A DNA stretch of 64,000 nucleotides from Parendozoicomonas callyspongiae (GTDB lineage Bacteria > Pseudomonadota > Gammaproteobacteria > Pseudomonadales > Endozoicomonadaceae), in assembly GCF_023502345.1 (NCBI RefSeq), contig NZ_JAMFLX010000001.1:124001-188000 (forward strand). The letters run 5' to 3'. Below are positions 28,661-37,518 of the stretch, in pieces; position 1 is the stretch's first letter; each line of letters opens with the position of its first letter. The position numbers and the translations under genes are program-made. Below the pieces are notes generated by a model that saw only the letters and a list, made by a program, of their open reading frames with translations, was not told where the DNA came from and made no database searches.

Positions 28661-29113
28661 ATGACTAAACAGACATACAAAACTGTAATGGGTTTTGACT
28701 TTGGAACCCGCAATATTGGCATTGCTGTTGGCCAGGCTATTACCTGTACAGCTAATGCTATCCCTTCCATCAAGGCCAGAGATGGCATTCCTGACTGGGA
28801 TCAACTGGGACGAATTATTGAAGAGTGGCAGCCGGATGCCTTTGTTGTGGGCATGCCTCTGAATATGGATGGAACTGAATCAGAGATGTCCCGCCGGGCA
28901 AAGAAGTTTGGTAACCGTCTCAAAGGACGCTTTAACAAACCCTGGCACCCGGTCGATGAGCGTCTGACGTCGTTTGAAGCCAAAGAGTGGGCGGGCAAGC
29001 TGGGCCACAAAGGTCACTACGGCAGTAACCCTATTGATGATCTGGCAGCACAGTTAATTCTGGAAAGCTGGATGAACGGTGAAGGTGCTGAACATCTGGG
29101 AGTAGGTGATTAA
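28661..29113 (+). CDS. ruvX: RuvX/YqgF RNase H-like nuclease
   Basis: A putative Holliday-junction resolvase or pre-16S rRNA nuclease with an RNase H fold. The 150 residues contain GFDFGTRNIGIAVG (first catalytic Asp), VVGMPLNMDGTES, DERLTSFEA (Glu/Arg) and NPIDDLAAQLIL (final Asp). Its TAA stop and that of the convergent pilU are nested in the same TTAA, giving a four-base 3' overlap with no space for a terminator. Confidence 0.95.
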   Translation: MTKQTYKTVMGFDFGTRNIGIAVGQAITCTANAIPSIKARDGIPDWDQLGRIIEEWQPDAFVVGMPLNMDGTESEMSRRAKKFGNRLKGRFNKPWHPVDERLTSFEAKEWAGKLGHKGHYGSNPIDDLAAQLILESWMNGEGAEHLGVGD

Positions 29114-30231
29114 TCCTCCTGAATTGTCAGCTCGCCACCATCGCTGCTGTCACCAGGCTTACCCGCTGAATCACCATCCAGTTTGATCATCAATCTCAGA
29201 TCATTAGCGGAATCAGCATGAGCGAGAGCATTGTCATAAGTGATCTCGCCATTCTTGTACAGCTCAAACAAAGCCTGGTCGAAGGTCTTCATACCATGCT
29301 CATTAGAACGGGCCATTAAAGCCTTTAGCTCGTGGATATCCCCTTTACGAATAAAGTCCGATACCAATGGTGTATTGATCAGAACCTCAACAGCCGGGTG
29401 CCGCCCTTTGCCATCAGGTGTTGGTACTAACTGCTGCGCCACAATGCCTTTCAGATTCAAAGACAGATCCATCCACAGCTGCCCCTGACGGTTTGTCGGA
29501 AAGAAATGCATAATCCTGTCCAGAGCCTGGTTGGCATTGTTGGCATGGAGTGTTGCCAGACAGAGGTGTCCGGTTTCAGCAAAGGCCATGGCATAGTCCA
29601 TGGTTTCCTGTGACCGGATTTCACCGATCATAATCACATCCGGAGCCTGACGGAGAGTATTCTTCAAAGCGATATCGTAGCTGTCGGTATCAATCCCAAC
29701 TTCGCGCTGGGTCACAATACAGTTCTTGTGCTCATGTATAAATTCGATGGGATCTTCGATAGAGATAATATGGCCGAAGCTGTTCTGGTTACGATGGCCA
29801 ATCATGGCAGCAAGGGAGCTGGACTTACCGGCCCCGGTTCCTCCTACAAAAATTATCAGCCCCCGCTTTGTCATTGAAAGATCTTTGAGAATTTCAGGAA
29901 GGCCCAGGTCATCAAGCTCCGGAATTGTTGTTTCGATCCTTCTCAGCACCATTCCGGCCATATTGCGCTGATGAAAGGCACTGACACGAAAACGCCCTAC
30001 GCCTTTAGAGTGAATAGCAAAGTTACACTCATGTTTTTCTTCAAACTCAGCGCACTGCTTTTCATCCATGACACCGTAAACAGTTGCACGGGCCTGGTCA
30101 GGGGTCAGGATCATTTTTACAGCTGGAATAATCTTCCCATTCACCTTCATGCTAGGAGCCATTTCAGCGGTAATAAAAAGATCGGAAGCCTTTTTATCGA
30201 CCATCGCTTTTAACAGCGGAGTGATATCCAT
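29110..30231 (-). CDS. pilU: PilU pilus retraction ATPase
   Basis: Accessory hexameric ATPase for type IV pilus retraction, working with PilT at the inner membrane. Of 373 residues, the PAS-like N-domain spans about 1-105. Walker A is GGTGAGKSS (130-138), followed by SIEDPIEFIHEHK, Walker B-type DVIMIGEIRSQETM, and the His box TGHLCLATLHANNA. It lies 22 bases downstream of pilT, with which it forms an operon. Confidence 0.97.
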   Translation of the reverse strand: MDITPLLKAMVDKKASDLFITAEMAPSMKVNGKIIPAVKMILTPDQARATVYGVMDEKQCAEFEEKHECNFAIHSKGVGRFRVSAFHQRNMAGMVLRRIETTIPELDDLGLPEILKDLSMTKRGLIIFVGGTGAGKSSSLAAMIGHRNQNSFGHIISIEDPIEFIHEHKNCIVTQREVGIDTDSYDIALKNTLRQAPDVIMIGEIRSQETMDYAMAFAETGHLCLATLHANNANQALDRIMHFFPTNRQGQLWMDLSLNLKGIVAQQLVPTPDGKGRHPAVEVLINTPLVSDFIRKGDIHELKALMARSNEHGMKTFDQALFELYKNGEITYDNALAHADSANDLRLMIKLDGDSAGKPGDSSDGGELTIQED

Positions 30232-30253
30232 AATCAGAAATCCTTGGCAGCTG

Positions 30254-31288
30254 TTAGAACTTATCCGGCGTTTTGGCTTTTTCCCTGGCTGTTGCCGCCG
30301 TAATTACTCCTTTATCCACCAGTTCTTTCAAGTGGCCATCAAGAGTCTGCATTCCCAGGCTTCCGCTGGTCTGAATGGCTGAATACATCTGGGCAACCTT
30401 ATCTTCTCGAATCAGGTTTCTGATAGCGGAAGTTCCCAACATGATCTCATGCGCTGCAACCCGGCCACCCCCAACCTTTTTCAGTAGGGTCTGGGCAACA
30501 ACAGCCTGGAGGGATTCTGACAACATGGAGCGAACCATCCCTTTCTCAGCCGCTGGAAACACATCAATAATACGGTCGATGGTTTTTGCAGCTGAGGATG
30601 TATGGAGTGTTCCAAAAACCATATGCCCGGTTTCAGCTGCCGATAGTGCAAGTCGGATTGTCTCCAGATCCCGCATTTCACCAACCAGGATAATATCCGG
30701 GTCTTCACGCAGGGCTGAGCGCAGTGCGTTATCGAAGCTTTCAGTGTCCCGGTGAACTTCCCGTTGGTTAACCAGACTTTTCTTGGACTCGTGAACAAAT
30801 TCGATAGGGTCTTCGATTGTCAGAATATGATCTGCTTTGTTTTCATTTATGTAGTCGATCATGGCTGCAAGGGTTGTGGATTTACCTGAGCCGGTTGGCC
30901 CGGTCACCACACATAAGCCTCGGGGTTTGTTAGCGATATCCTTGAAAACCTGCCCCATTCCAAGGTCATCCATCGACAGGATTTTCGAAGGAATTGTTCT
31001 GAAAACCGCACCAGCTCCCCGGTTCTGGTTAAATGCGTTTACACGAAAGCGGGCAACTCCGGGGACCTCAAAGGAGAAGTCAGCCTCCAGATGTTCTTCA
31101 AAATTTTTCCGCTGTTTATCGTTCATAATGTCGTAAATCAGGGCATGAACCTGCTTATGGTCCATGGCCGGCACATTAATACGTCGAATGTCACCATCAA
31201 TACGAATCATGGGAGGCAAGCCAGCTGAAAGGTGTAAGTCTGACGATCCCTGTTTAACGCCAAAGGCGAGAAGCTCAGTAATTTCCAT
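30254..31288 (-). CDS. pilT: PilT pilus retraction ATPase
   Basis: Main retraction motor of type IV pili. The 344 residues carry Walker A GPTGSGKST (130-138), the Asp box TIEDPIEFVHE, Walker B PDIILVGEMRDLETI, the His box TGHMVFGTLHTSSA, and the C-terminal AIRNLIRE motif that is specific to PilT and needed for retraction. Divergent from yggS; the promoter lies in the 230-base gap 31289-31518. It is separated from pilGHIJ-chpA by the gshB-to-ruvX genes. Confidence 0.98.
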   Translation of the reverse strand: MEITELLAFGVKQGSSDLHLSAGLPPMIRIDGDIRRINVPAMDHKQVHALIYDIMNDKQRKNFEEHLEADFSFEVPGVARFRVNAFNQNRGAGAVFRTIPSKILSMDDLGMGQVFKDIANKPRGLCVVTGPTGSGKSTTLAAMIDYINENKADHILTIEDPIEFVHESKKSLVNQREVHRDTESFDNALRSALREDPDIILVGEMRDLETIRLALSAAETGHMVFGTLHTSSAAKTIDRIIDVFPAAEKGMVRSMLSESLQAVVAQTLLKKVGGGRVAAHEIMLGTSAIRNLIREDKVAQMYSAIQTSGSLGMQTLDGHLKELVDKGVITAATAREKAKTPDKF

Positions 31289-31414
31289 TTATCCCCCGGG
31301 ACAGTCTGAGTGAAAAATCAGACTGAGACTGTTATTCCCTTTATAATCATTCCGGTGACTATTTATCATGTGAATGCATTTTCCATAGGCCAAATGGCGA
31401 CAATAGTGCATTCC

Positions 31415-31430
31415 CAGCTCATGGCTGTTT
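31415..31430 (+). repeat. Copy of the dispersed GCTCAYGGCTGTTT repeat
   Basis: CAGCTCATGGCTGTTT, a consensus copy, lies in the divergent region between pilT and yggS. Confidence 0.6.
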
Positions 31431-31518
31431 CGGTACTTGAGTAACCCCGATTCAAAAGATCAAAGTCATAGGATCAAAGAATCAAAAAAAGTACCTATCT
31501 ATCAAAATATACACGGCA

Positions 31519-32226
31519 ATGACTTCAATACAAAAACGATTCCAAGACACCCTCAACAGTATTCACACCGCCGCAGAAAACTGTGGTCGTCACGGTGAAG
31601 TAAAACTGCTGGCTGTCAGCAAAACCAAACCCTCGGAAATGATCCGCGAAGCATGGCAGTGTGGGCAGCGGGACTTTGGTGAAAACTATGTGCAGGAAGG
31701 CGTTAACAAGGTTAACGAACTCAAAGATCTAGAAGGCATAGTCTGGCACTTCATTGGCCCACTGCAATCCAACAAGACTCGCCTGGTGACTGAACACTTT
31801 GACTGGATGCACAGTGTTGACCGGGTCAAAATCGCTCACCGCCTGAGCGACCAACGCCCCGCAGACATGGCTCCTCTGCAAATTTGCCTGCAGGTCAATA
31901 TTGATAGCCAGCCAACCAAATCCGGCTTTAAGCCAGAAGAAGTGTCCAAGGCTGTTGAAGAAATCATCAAGATACCGGGTGTTGAGGTTCGTGGTTTGAT
32001 GGCTATTCCGGCTCCCAGCGAAGACCTTGAAGAACAGCGTAAACCTTTTAAAGCCATGAAAGCGCTGCTGACACAACTTCAAACTGAGAACCCCCAGCTA
32101 AAACTGGACACACTCTCCATGGGCATGACTGGTGATATGATTGCTGCCATCGAAGAAGGTGCCACAATTGTCCGCATTGGTACTGCACTGTTTGGTGCCA
32201 GAGACTATTCGCAACCCCGGAAGTAA
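31519..32226 (+). CDS. yggS: YggS pyridoxal-phosphate homeostasis protein
   Basis: A PLP-binding protein of the COG0325/PROSC family with an alanine-racemase-like barrel that buffers pyridoxal phosphate. The 235 residues show the PLP lysine in LLAVSKTKP, then GENYVQE, WHFIGPLQSNK, HSVDR and the phosphate-site MGMTGDMIAAIEEG. It is the first of the yggS-proC-yggT group, an arrangement seen in many Gammaproteobacteria. A repeat copy begins at its stop codon. Confidence 0.96.
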   Translation: MTSIQKRFQDTLNSIHTAAENCGRHGEVKLLAVSKTKPSEMIREAWQCGQRDFGENYVQEGVNKVNELKDLEGIVWHFIGPLQSNKTRLVTEHFDWMHSVDRVKIAHRLSDQRPADMAPLQICLQVNIDSQPTKSGFKPEEVSKAVEEIIKIPGVEVRGLMAIPAPSEDLEEQRKPFKAMKALLTQLQTENPQLKLDTLSMGMTGDMIAAIEEGATIVRIGTALFGARDYSQPRK

Positions 32227-32240
32227 ACAGCCGTGAGCTG
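32225..32240 (-). repeat. Copy of the dispersed GCTCAYGGCTGTTT repeat
   Basis: The minus strand reads CAGCTCACGGCTGTTT, starting at the yggS stop codon and lying between yggS and proC. Confidence 0.6.
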
Positions 32241-32288
32241 AAAATGCGGAAGCATTTTTCGTAATAAAAGCAAAGAGAACAAGCTTAT

Positions 32289-33119
32289 ATGACCACTTCA
32301 GCACCTACTCTGGCCTTTATTGGGGCCGGAAATATGGCAAGCAGTATCTTTGGCGGGTTGGTCAGTAACGGCTGGCCTGCAGATAAAATCATTGCAGCAG
32401 AACCTGCCCGTGAAAAACTGGACGAAGCTGAGCAGAAGTTTGGCATTCGCACCACAACAGATAACGCTGAAGCTATTTCTGAAGCGGACTTCGTCGTTAT
32501 TGCTGTTAAACCACAGATCATGCAGCAGGTATTGAAACCCTTAGCTCCCGCGTTACAGGAAAGAAAACCGGTCTTGATCTCTGTCGCTGCCGGCATTTCT
32601 GAGCAGAGCCTGAGTGAATGGAGTGGAGGAAATCTTCCTATTGTGCGCTGCATGCCTAACACGCCGGCATTAATGCAGCAGGGTGCATCCGGCCTGTATG
32701 CCAACGCACATGTTTCTGAAGAACAGAAGAAACTCACCACTGACATCATGAACGCTGTCGGTATCAGCCTCTGGGTTGAACGCGAAGAAGATATCGACAA
32801 CGTGATCGCACTCTCCGGCAGCGGCCCCGCTTATTTCTTTCTGATGATGGAAGCAATGATTGATGCCGGTGAGAAGATGGGCGTTCCAAGGGAAACAGCT
32901 TCCCAGCTGGTCGCTCAAACTGCTCTAGGAGCGGCAATGATGGTTAAGGAAACCGGTGTTGATGCCGGTGAATTGAAGCGCCGCGTAATGTCTCCCAAAG
33001 GGACAACGGAGCAAGCGATTTTCACTTTTGAGGATGGTGGCCTTCGCGAGTTGGTTGAAAAAGCCATGGCCAACTGCCACAAGCGCGCCCAGGAAATGAC
33101 CAAAGAATTTACCTCCTAG
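32289..33119 (+). CDS. proC: Pyrroline-5-carboxylate reductase
   Basis: NAD(P)H-dependent last step of proline synthesis. The 276 residues are standard: Rossmann motif FIGAGNMASSIFGG at the N-terminus, VKPQ, MPNTPA, and the C-terminal dimerisation/active segment ALSGSGPAYFFLMMEAM followed by SPKGTTEQAI. It follows yggS by 62 bases and precedes yggT. Confidence 0.98.
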   Translation: MTTSAPTLAFIGAGNMASSIFGGLVSNGWPADKIIAAEPAREKLDEAEQKFGIRTTTDNAEAISEADFVVIAVKPQIMQQVLKPLAPALQERKPVLISVAAGISEQSLSEWSGGNLPIVRCMPNTPALMQQGASGLYANAHVSEEQKKLTTDIMNAVGISLWVEREEDIDNVIALSGSGPAYFFLMMEAMIDAGEKMGVPRETASQLVAQTALGAAMMVKETGVDAGELKRRVMSPKGTTEQAIFTFEDGGLRELVEKAMANCHKRAQEMTKEFTS

Positions 33120-33182
33120 GGATTGAATCAGGGGCACTCGCCCCTATAGTCTGTTGATAACCGGACACAAACGAGACAAAGA

Positions 33183-33728
33183 ATGTCCATATTGATATTA
33201 CTGATTGATACTGTGGGTGGCCTTTTTGTAATGGCTATCCTTTTGCGATTCCTGCTGCAGCTTGTGAAAGCTGATTTTTACAACCCTATTTCACAGGCCA
33301 TTGTGAAAATCACCAGCCCTTTGCTGAACCCTTTGCGCAGAATCATTCCTGGCGTAGGCGGCTATGATATTGCCTCACTGGTTCTGGCATTTATTGTTCA
33401 GGCCATTTTTGTGTTGCTCAAGCTGAAGGCTCTGGGATACATGGCTTTCCCTCCTGGAACCGTTATCAGCCTCTCGCTGTACTTTCTGGTGAAAGCGCTG
33501 CTGGATCTTTATACCTTTGCCCTGATCATCATGGTTATTGCCAGCTGGGTGGCTCCTAATAGCTACAACCCCGGCCTGATGCTTCTGCACCAGCTGACCG
33601 AGCCTCTGTGCAGCCGGGTGCGCCGAGTTGTGCCACCTATTGGCGGTCTGGATTTCTCAGTGATGGTGGTCATGCTGGCCATTGTGATTATCAAGGGGGC
33701 ACTGCCATCTTTGATTCCTGGGATGTGA
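33183..33728 (+). CDS. yggT: YggT family membrane protein
   Basis: Small integral inner-membrane protein with two YGGT repeats and about four to five membrane segments. Each repeat ends in a conserved Asn-Pro/Arg-Arg-Pro-type motif: NPLRRIIPGVGGYDIASLV and RVRRVVPPIGGLDFSVMV. Its function is unsettled; homologues have been linked to osmotic stress. It is the last gene of its unit and is followed by a strong terminator. Confidence 0.94.
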   Translation: MSILILLIDTVGGLFVMAILLRFLLQLVKADFYNPISQAIVKITSPLLNPLRRIIPGVGGYDIASLVLAFIVQAIFVLLKLKALGYMAFPPGTVISLSLYFLVKALLDLYTFALIIMVIASWVAPNSYNPGLMLLHQLTEPLCSRVRRVVPPIGGLDFSVMVVMLAIVIIKGALPSLIPGM

Positions 33729-33751
33729 TACCAGCCACATCATAAGCAAAT

Positions 33752-33780
33752 AAAAAAGTGCCAATAAATGGCACTTTTTT
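33752..33780. terminator. Bidirectional terminator after yggT
   Basis: AAAAAAGTGCCA and TGGCACTTTTTT form a 12-bp helix around the loop ATAAA. Each strand ends with a T-run, so it serves yggT and the convergent gene at 33820. Confidence 0.95.
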
Positions 33781-33819
33781 ATTTCAGTCCCTGAAATTTT
33801 TTGAAAGCAATTTCTGCGA

Positions 33820-34347
33820 TTATTTTTTCAGATTAAGGCTGTTCTTTATCCTTTCCCGAACGGCATAAGGGTTATTCAGAACCTTCCACCCAACCCTGGC
33901 GGTCTTTTCCAGAGGAGTAATCAACTTACCTGCTTCTTTGGCAGAAATACTTGTCATAATGGCAAATGGCAGGCGCGCAACCCCTACAAACAAACCAGTT
34001 ACGGCCCCAGAAACGCCACCAAGACTGCTACCCAGAGTTCCTCCGATCAGAGCCCCCAGCGATATAGAGGCTGCCCGAAACTTCTTGTTTCGGGAGATAA
34101 TCATTGAAGTGACACCCATAATGGCCGCTCCAGCTCCAGCCCCTGCAACTGTGCCGCCAAATCCACCTAAAGCCTGCCCCGCAATAGCATCAGAAGTCAG
34201 CCTTCTCAGGGGATAACTGATTCGCAGAGCTGTATGGGCTGCTGAACGGTGAAGCTTCCGGTTTTCAGCACCATATTCGACTAAAGCATGACCATTGGAA
34301 TTATCCGGCTCATCACTGCCAGTCTGACATCCTTGTCGTTCCAACAT
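33820..34347 (-). CDS. Unknown glycine-rich membrane protein, 175 aa
   Basis: GGGAG lies nine bases ahead of the ATG. The first 55 residues are polar. Residues about 55-140 are rich in Gly/Ala with spaced glycines (ALGGFGGTVAGAGAGAA and LGALIGGTLGSSLGG), a glycine-zipper-like pattern suited to packed membrane helices. The tail is basic (RERIKNSLNLKK). No signal peptide is obvious and no family is recognised. It is an insertion between yggT and metX relative to Pseudomonas. Confidence 0.7.
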   Translation of the reverse strand: MLERQGCQTGSDEPDNSNGHALVEYGAENRKLHRSAAHTALRISYPLRRLTSDAIAGQALGGFGGTVAGAGAGAAIMGVTSMIISRNKKFRAASISLGALIGGTLGSSLGGVSGAVTGLFVGVARLPFAIMTSISAKEAGKLITPLEKTARVGWKVLNNPYAVRERIKNSLNLKK

Positions 34348-34428
34348 ATTACAAACTCCCTGTCAGCCCTTAATATGACCGCCAAGGTATGTGTTTTTCT
34401 CCCGGGTCTCTATTATCCATTGGTGGCA

Positions 34429-34453
34429 GCTGGGCTGATCCAGACAGCCCAGC
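34429..34453. other. Hairpin upstream of metX
   Basis: GCTGGGCT (34429-34436) pairs with AGCCCAGC (34446-34453) around a nine-base loop, about 130 bases before metX. No T-run follows on either strand. It may be part of the metX leader, but I found no resemblance to a known SAM riboswitch. Confidence 0.35.
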
Positions 34454-34584
34454 ATCAACAGGATCAGACCAAAGGTCAGAGGTAATACGAGTGAAAGATT
34501 CTCCATGTCTGTTGCACGCCCGCCACCAGCTCTTTAGACTGTCCGCGCCCCTCAATAAAAAAGCAGTTAGATGATAAAAGTAAA

Positions 34585-35757
34585 ATGCCGGAGATCATTC
34601 CAGAAGATTCAGTGGGCCTGGTTTCACCTCAAACCATCCCATTTTCTGACCCGCTGACATTAAGCTGTGGCAGAACACTTGATAAATATGACTTAAGAGT
34701 CGAAACCTACGGGCAACTTAACGAAAGCTTCAGCAATGCTGTTCTTATCTGCCATGCGCTCAGTGGCGACCACCATGCTGCTGGCTACCACTCAATGGAC
34801 GACCGCAAGCCCGGGTGGTGGGATTCCAGCATAGGTCCGGGTAAACCTATCGATACTAACCATTTTTTCGTTGTTTGCCTGAATAACCTTGGTGGCTGTC
34901 ATGGCAGCTCTGGACCTGTCGAGGCAAACCCTGAAACAGGAAAACCCTGGGGGCCGGATTTTCCTGTCGTTACGGTGGATGACTGGGTCGAAAGCCAGGT
35001 AAGACTGGCTGATCACCTGGGTATTCAGCAATGGGCAGCGATTGTGGGAGGCAGTCTGGGAGGCATGCAAGTACTGGAGTGGACGATTCGTTACCCTGAC
35101 AGAGTTCGCCATGCTGCAGTCATTGCGTCAGCTCCAAAGCTATCTGCCCAAAATATCGCCTTCAATGAAGTTGCCCGTCAGGCCATTATGTCTGACTCAG
35201 AGTTCCATGGTGGCCGGTATCAGGAAAAAGGCACAATCCCCAGCAAAGGTATCGGCCTGGCCCGGATGGTAGGACATATCACCTACCTGTCTGACGAAGC
35301 GATGAAAGCCAAATTTGGGCGGGAACTCAAGAAAGAGTACCTCAGCTTTGACTATGACGCAGAGTTTCAGGTCGAGAGTTATCTGCGTTACCAGGCACAG
35401 GAGTTCAGTAAGCGGTTCGATGCCAACTCTTATCTACTGATGACACGGGCGCTGGACTATTACGACCCTGCCAGCCGCTATAACCACAATCTTGTTGAAG
35501 CACTTTCTGAAGCCAAAGCACGCTTCCTGGTAATTTCTTTCACTACAGACTGGCGCTTCAGTCCCGAACGTTCTGAAGAGATCGTCGATGCACTTCATGC
35601 AGCACGCAAAGAAGTCACGTACCTGAAAGTCGACGCTCCCCAGGGACATGATGCATTCCTTATGGATATCCCCCGTTACACCTCTGCCCTCAAGGCATGG
35701 ATGAAACATGTTGCTCACGAGAGTCAGCAGATCAATGAGGCAGGAGTGCAGTCATGA
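34585..35757 (+). CDS. metX: Homoserine O-acyltransferase
   Basis: Alpha/beta-hydrolase enzyme that acylates homoserine in methionine synthesis. The 390 residues include [28 protein letters not shown], the nucleophile elbow GGSLGGMQ (Ser157), the catalytic Asp in [10 protein letters not shown] and His in [10 protein letters not shown]. In Pseudomonas the MetX-MetW pair uses succinyl-CoA; acyl specificity cannot be decided here by eye. The stop overlaps the metW start (ATGA). Together with thrB near 48 kb and the SAM-cycle genes, it gives much of the homoserine/methionine branch in one window. Confidence 0.96.
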   Translation: MPEIIPEDSVGLVSPQTIPFSDPLTLSCGRTLDKYDLRVETYGQLNESFSNAVLICHALSGDHHAAGYHSMDDRKPGWWDSSIGPGKPIDTNHFFVVCLNNLGGCHGSSGPVEANPETGKPWGPDFPVVTVDDWVESQVRLADHLGIQQWAAIVGGSLGGMQVLEWTIRYPDRVRHAAVIASAPKLSAQNIAFNEVARQAIMSDSEFHGGRYQEKGTIPSKGIGLARMVGHITYLSDEAMKAKFGRELKKEYLSFDYDAEFQVESYLRYQAQEFSKRFDANSYLLMTRALDYYDPASRYNHNLVEALSEAKARFLVISFTTDWRFSPERSEEIVDALHAARKEVTYLKVDAPQGHDAFLMDIPRYTSALKAWMKHVAHESQQINEAGVQS

Positions 35758-36365
35758 GAAGAGATTTTGCTCTGATAAAACCCTGGGTGAGGCCAAGCAG
35801 TCGTATTCTTGATCTGGCCTGTGGTGACGGAACTCTGCTTTCTGAGCTTAAGAAAGAGAAGGATGTTCGTGGTTATGGTCTGGAAATTAACCCGGATAAA
35901 ATCCATAAATGCATTGAACAGGGTGTCAATGTAATAGAGCAGGATATTGACCAGGGGCTGCAGAACTTTGATACCAACAGTTTTGATACCGTAATCATGA
36001 CATCGGCACTCCAGGCTCTGCATAACCCAGACAAGGTTCTGGATGAAATGTTACGGGTAGGGAAGGAGTGTATCGTCACTTTTCCAAACTTCGGCCACTG
36101 GCGTTGTCGGCTCCACCTTTCCACAAGAGGTAGAATGCCGGTTTCAGAATTCATGCCTTACAGCTGGTTTGATACACCGAACATCCACTTTTGTACGTTC
36201 AAGGACTTTGAAGATTTGTGTCACACCAAGAACCTTCTCGTACTCAAACGTCTGGTGACTGACCACAGTCATCAGAACAGCGCACTGACAAAGCTGGCCC
36301 CGAATCTTCTTGGTGAAATCGCAATTTACCACCTTTGCCGCAAAACCAGCGGAATCAGGAGCTGA
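35754..36365 (+). CDS. metW: MetW methyltransferase-like protein
   Basis: A class I SAM-methyltransferase fold protein that partners MetX in methionine synthesis; its catalytic role is not settled. The 203 residues carry [12 protein letters not shown] (motif I), [20 protein letters not shown] and [10 protein letters not shown], the last a MetW signature. It overlaps metX by four bases. Confidence 0.95.
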   Translation: MRRDFALIKPWVRPSSRILDLACGDGTLLSELKKEKDVRGYGLEINPDKIHKCIEQGVNVIEQDIDQGLQNFDTNSFDTVIMTSALQALHNPDKVLDEMLRVGKECIVTFPNFGHWRCRLHLSTRGRMPVSEFMPYSWFDTPNIHFCTFKDFEDLCHTKNLLVLKRLVTDHSHQNSALTKLAPNLLGEIAIYHLCRKTSGIRS

Positions 36366-36370
36366 TAATA

Positions 36371-36835
36371 ATGAACAAAATTTCCAGCTATTTCGCACCA
36401 ACAGGGTTTCAGCGCCTTATTGCATTTACCGGCGTTGTTTTGCTGTTATCACTAGCACGTGTTTCAACGGCAGATCAGGAGAACTTTGGAGACTATGAAT
36501 TGCACTACATTGCATTCAACAGTCAATTCCTGCAACCGGATGTGGCAAAATCCTACGGTATCGAACGCTCTCCAAGAGTGGGGCTGGTAAATATTTCTGT
36601 TCTCGAAAACGGGAAGCCGGTTAAAGCTGATGTTGAGATTGAATCAGCCAACCTTCTCTCCCAGAAAACCATGCTGAAACCGTGGCTGGTAGATGAAGGC
36701 ATTGCCATGTATTACCTGGCAACCTTCGAACATACAAATGGCGAATTGCTACACTTCACCGTCCGGGTAACCCCCGAGAACAGCCAGATCAGCAAATCCG
36801 TCAGGTTCAGTAAAAAGTTTTACGAGAAACTTTGA
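36371..36835 (+). CDS. DUF4426 exported protein
   Basis: The ATG at 36371 has AGGAGC ahead of it; the frame also runs upstream into the end of metW, but that part is not needed. Its 154 residues start with a hydrophobic signal segment (LIAFTGVVLLLSLARVSTA) and continue as a beta-rich domain (GDYELHYIAFNSQFLQPDVA). The match to DUF4426 rests on this segment and on its place between metW and rdgB, as in Pseudomonas. Function unknown. Confidence 0.85.
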   Translation: MNKISSYFAPTGFQRLIAFTGVVLLLSLARVSTADQENFGDYELHYIAFNSQFLQPDVAKSYGIERSPRVGLVNISVLENGKPVKADVEIESANLLSQKTMLKPWLVDEGIAMYYLATFEHTNGELLHFTVRVTPENSQISKSVRFSKKFYEKL

Positions 36836-36894
36836 TCAAGCTAAATAGCTTTTTATGACAAGTTTGGTCATATGTAAATGTAAGAGGAAAATCC

Positions 36895-37518
36895 GTGTCT
36901 CAAGACACTCAAAACACTGCTGTTATGCAGGATGTTGTACTTGCAACAGGCAATATGGGTAAGCTGGCCGAATTTCGCCAGCTGCTCGCACCGCTGAATA
37001 TGAACATTCGCCCTCAAAGCGAGTTCAATACCGGCAGTGTTGAAGAAACCGGTCTGACTTTTGTTGAAAATGCCATTCTTAAAGCCCGCCATGCGGCCCG
37101 AATCTCCGGGCTTCCAGCTCTGGCTGATGACTCTGGCCTTGAAGTTGATGCACTGAATGGTGCTCCCGGCATCTATTCAAGCCGCTTTTCCGGTGAAAAT
37201 GCATCCGATGCGGATAACATCGAAAAGCTTCTGAAAGATCTTGATGGTCTGCCAACAGAAAAGCGTACCGCCCGCTTCCAGTGTTTGCTTGTTTACCTTC
37301 GTCATGCTGATGATCCAACCCCAATTATCTGCCAGGGCACCTGGGAAGGTTATATTCTGGAAGAAACCATTGGCAACAATGGTTTCGGTTATGATCCGGT
37401 ATTCTTTGTGCCGGAGATGCATTGTGCTTCTGCGGAACTGGAGCCTGTTGAAAAGAACAAGCGCAGCCACCGTGCCAAAGCAATGAAGCAACTTATGGAA
37501 AAACTGAAAACCGCGTGA
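36895..37518 (+). CDS. rdgB: RdgB/HAM1 non-canonical purine NTP pyrophosphatase
   Basis: Hydrolyses dITP/XTP to monophosphates and so keeps deaminated purines out of DNA. Motifs: VVLATGNMGKLAEF (nucleotide loop), FVENAILKARHA, ADDSGLEVDAL (catalytic Asp), SRFSG, GFGYDPVF and RSHRAKA. The GTG at 36895 has AAGAGG upstream; an ATG ten codons later (MQDVVLATG) matches the E. coli start but has no ribosome binding site. The stop overlaps the hemW start. Confidence 0.97.
   Translation: MSQDTQNTAVMQDVVLATGNMGKLAEFRQLLAPLNMNIRPQSEFNTGSVEETGLTFVENAILKARHAARISGLPALADDSGLEVDALNGAPGIYSSRFSGENASDADNIEKLLKDLDGLPTEKRTARFQCLLVYLRHADDPTPIICQGTWEGYILEETIGNNGFGYDPVFFVPEMHCASAELEPVEKNKRSHRAKAMKQLMEKLKTA

Noticed and set aside
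34348-34584. SAM riboswitch upstream of metX
   Set aside because: One simple hairpin (34429-34453) was seen, but nothing resembling a SAM-I or SAM-II core.
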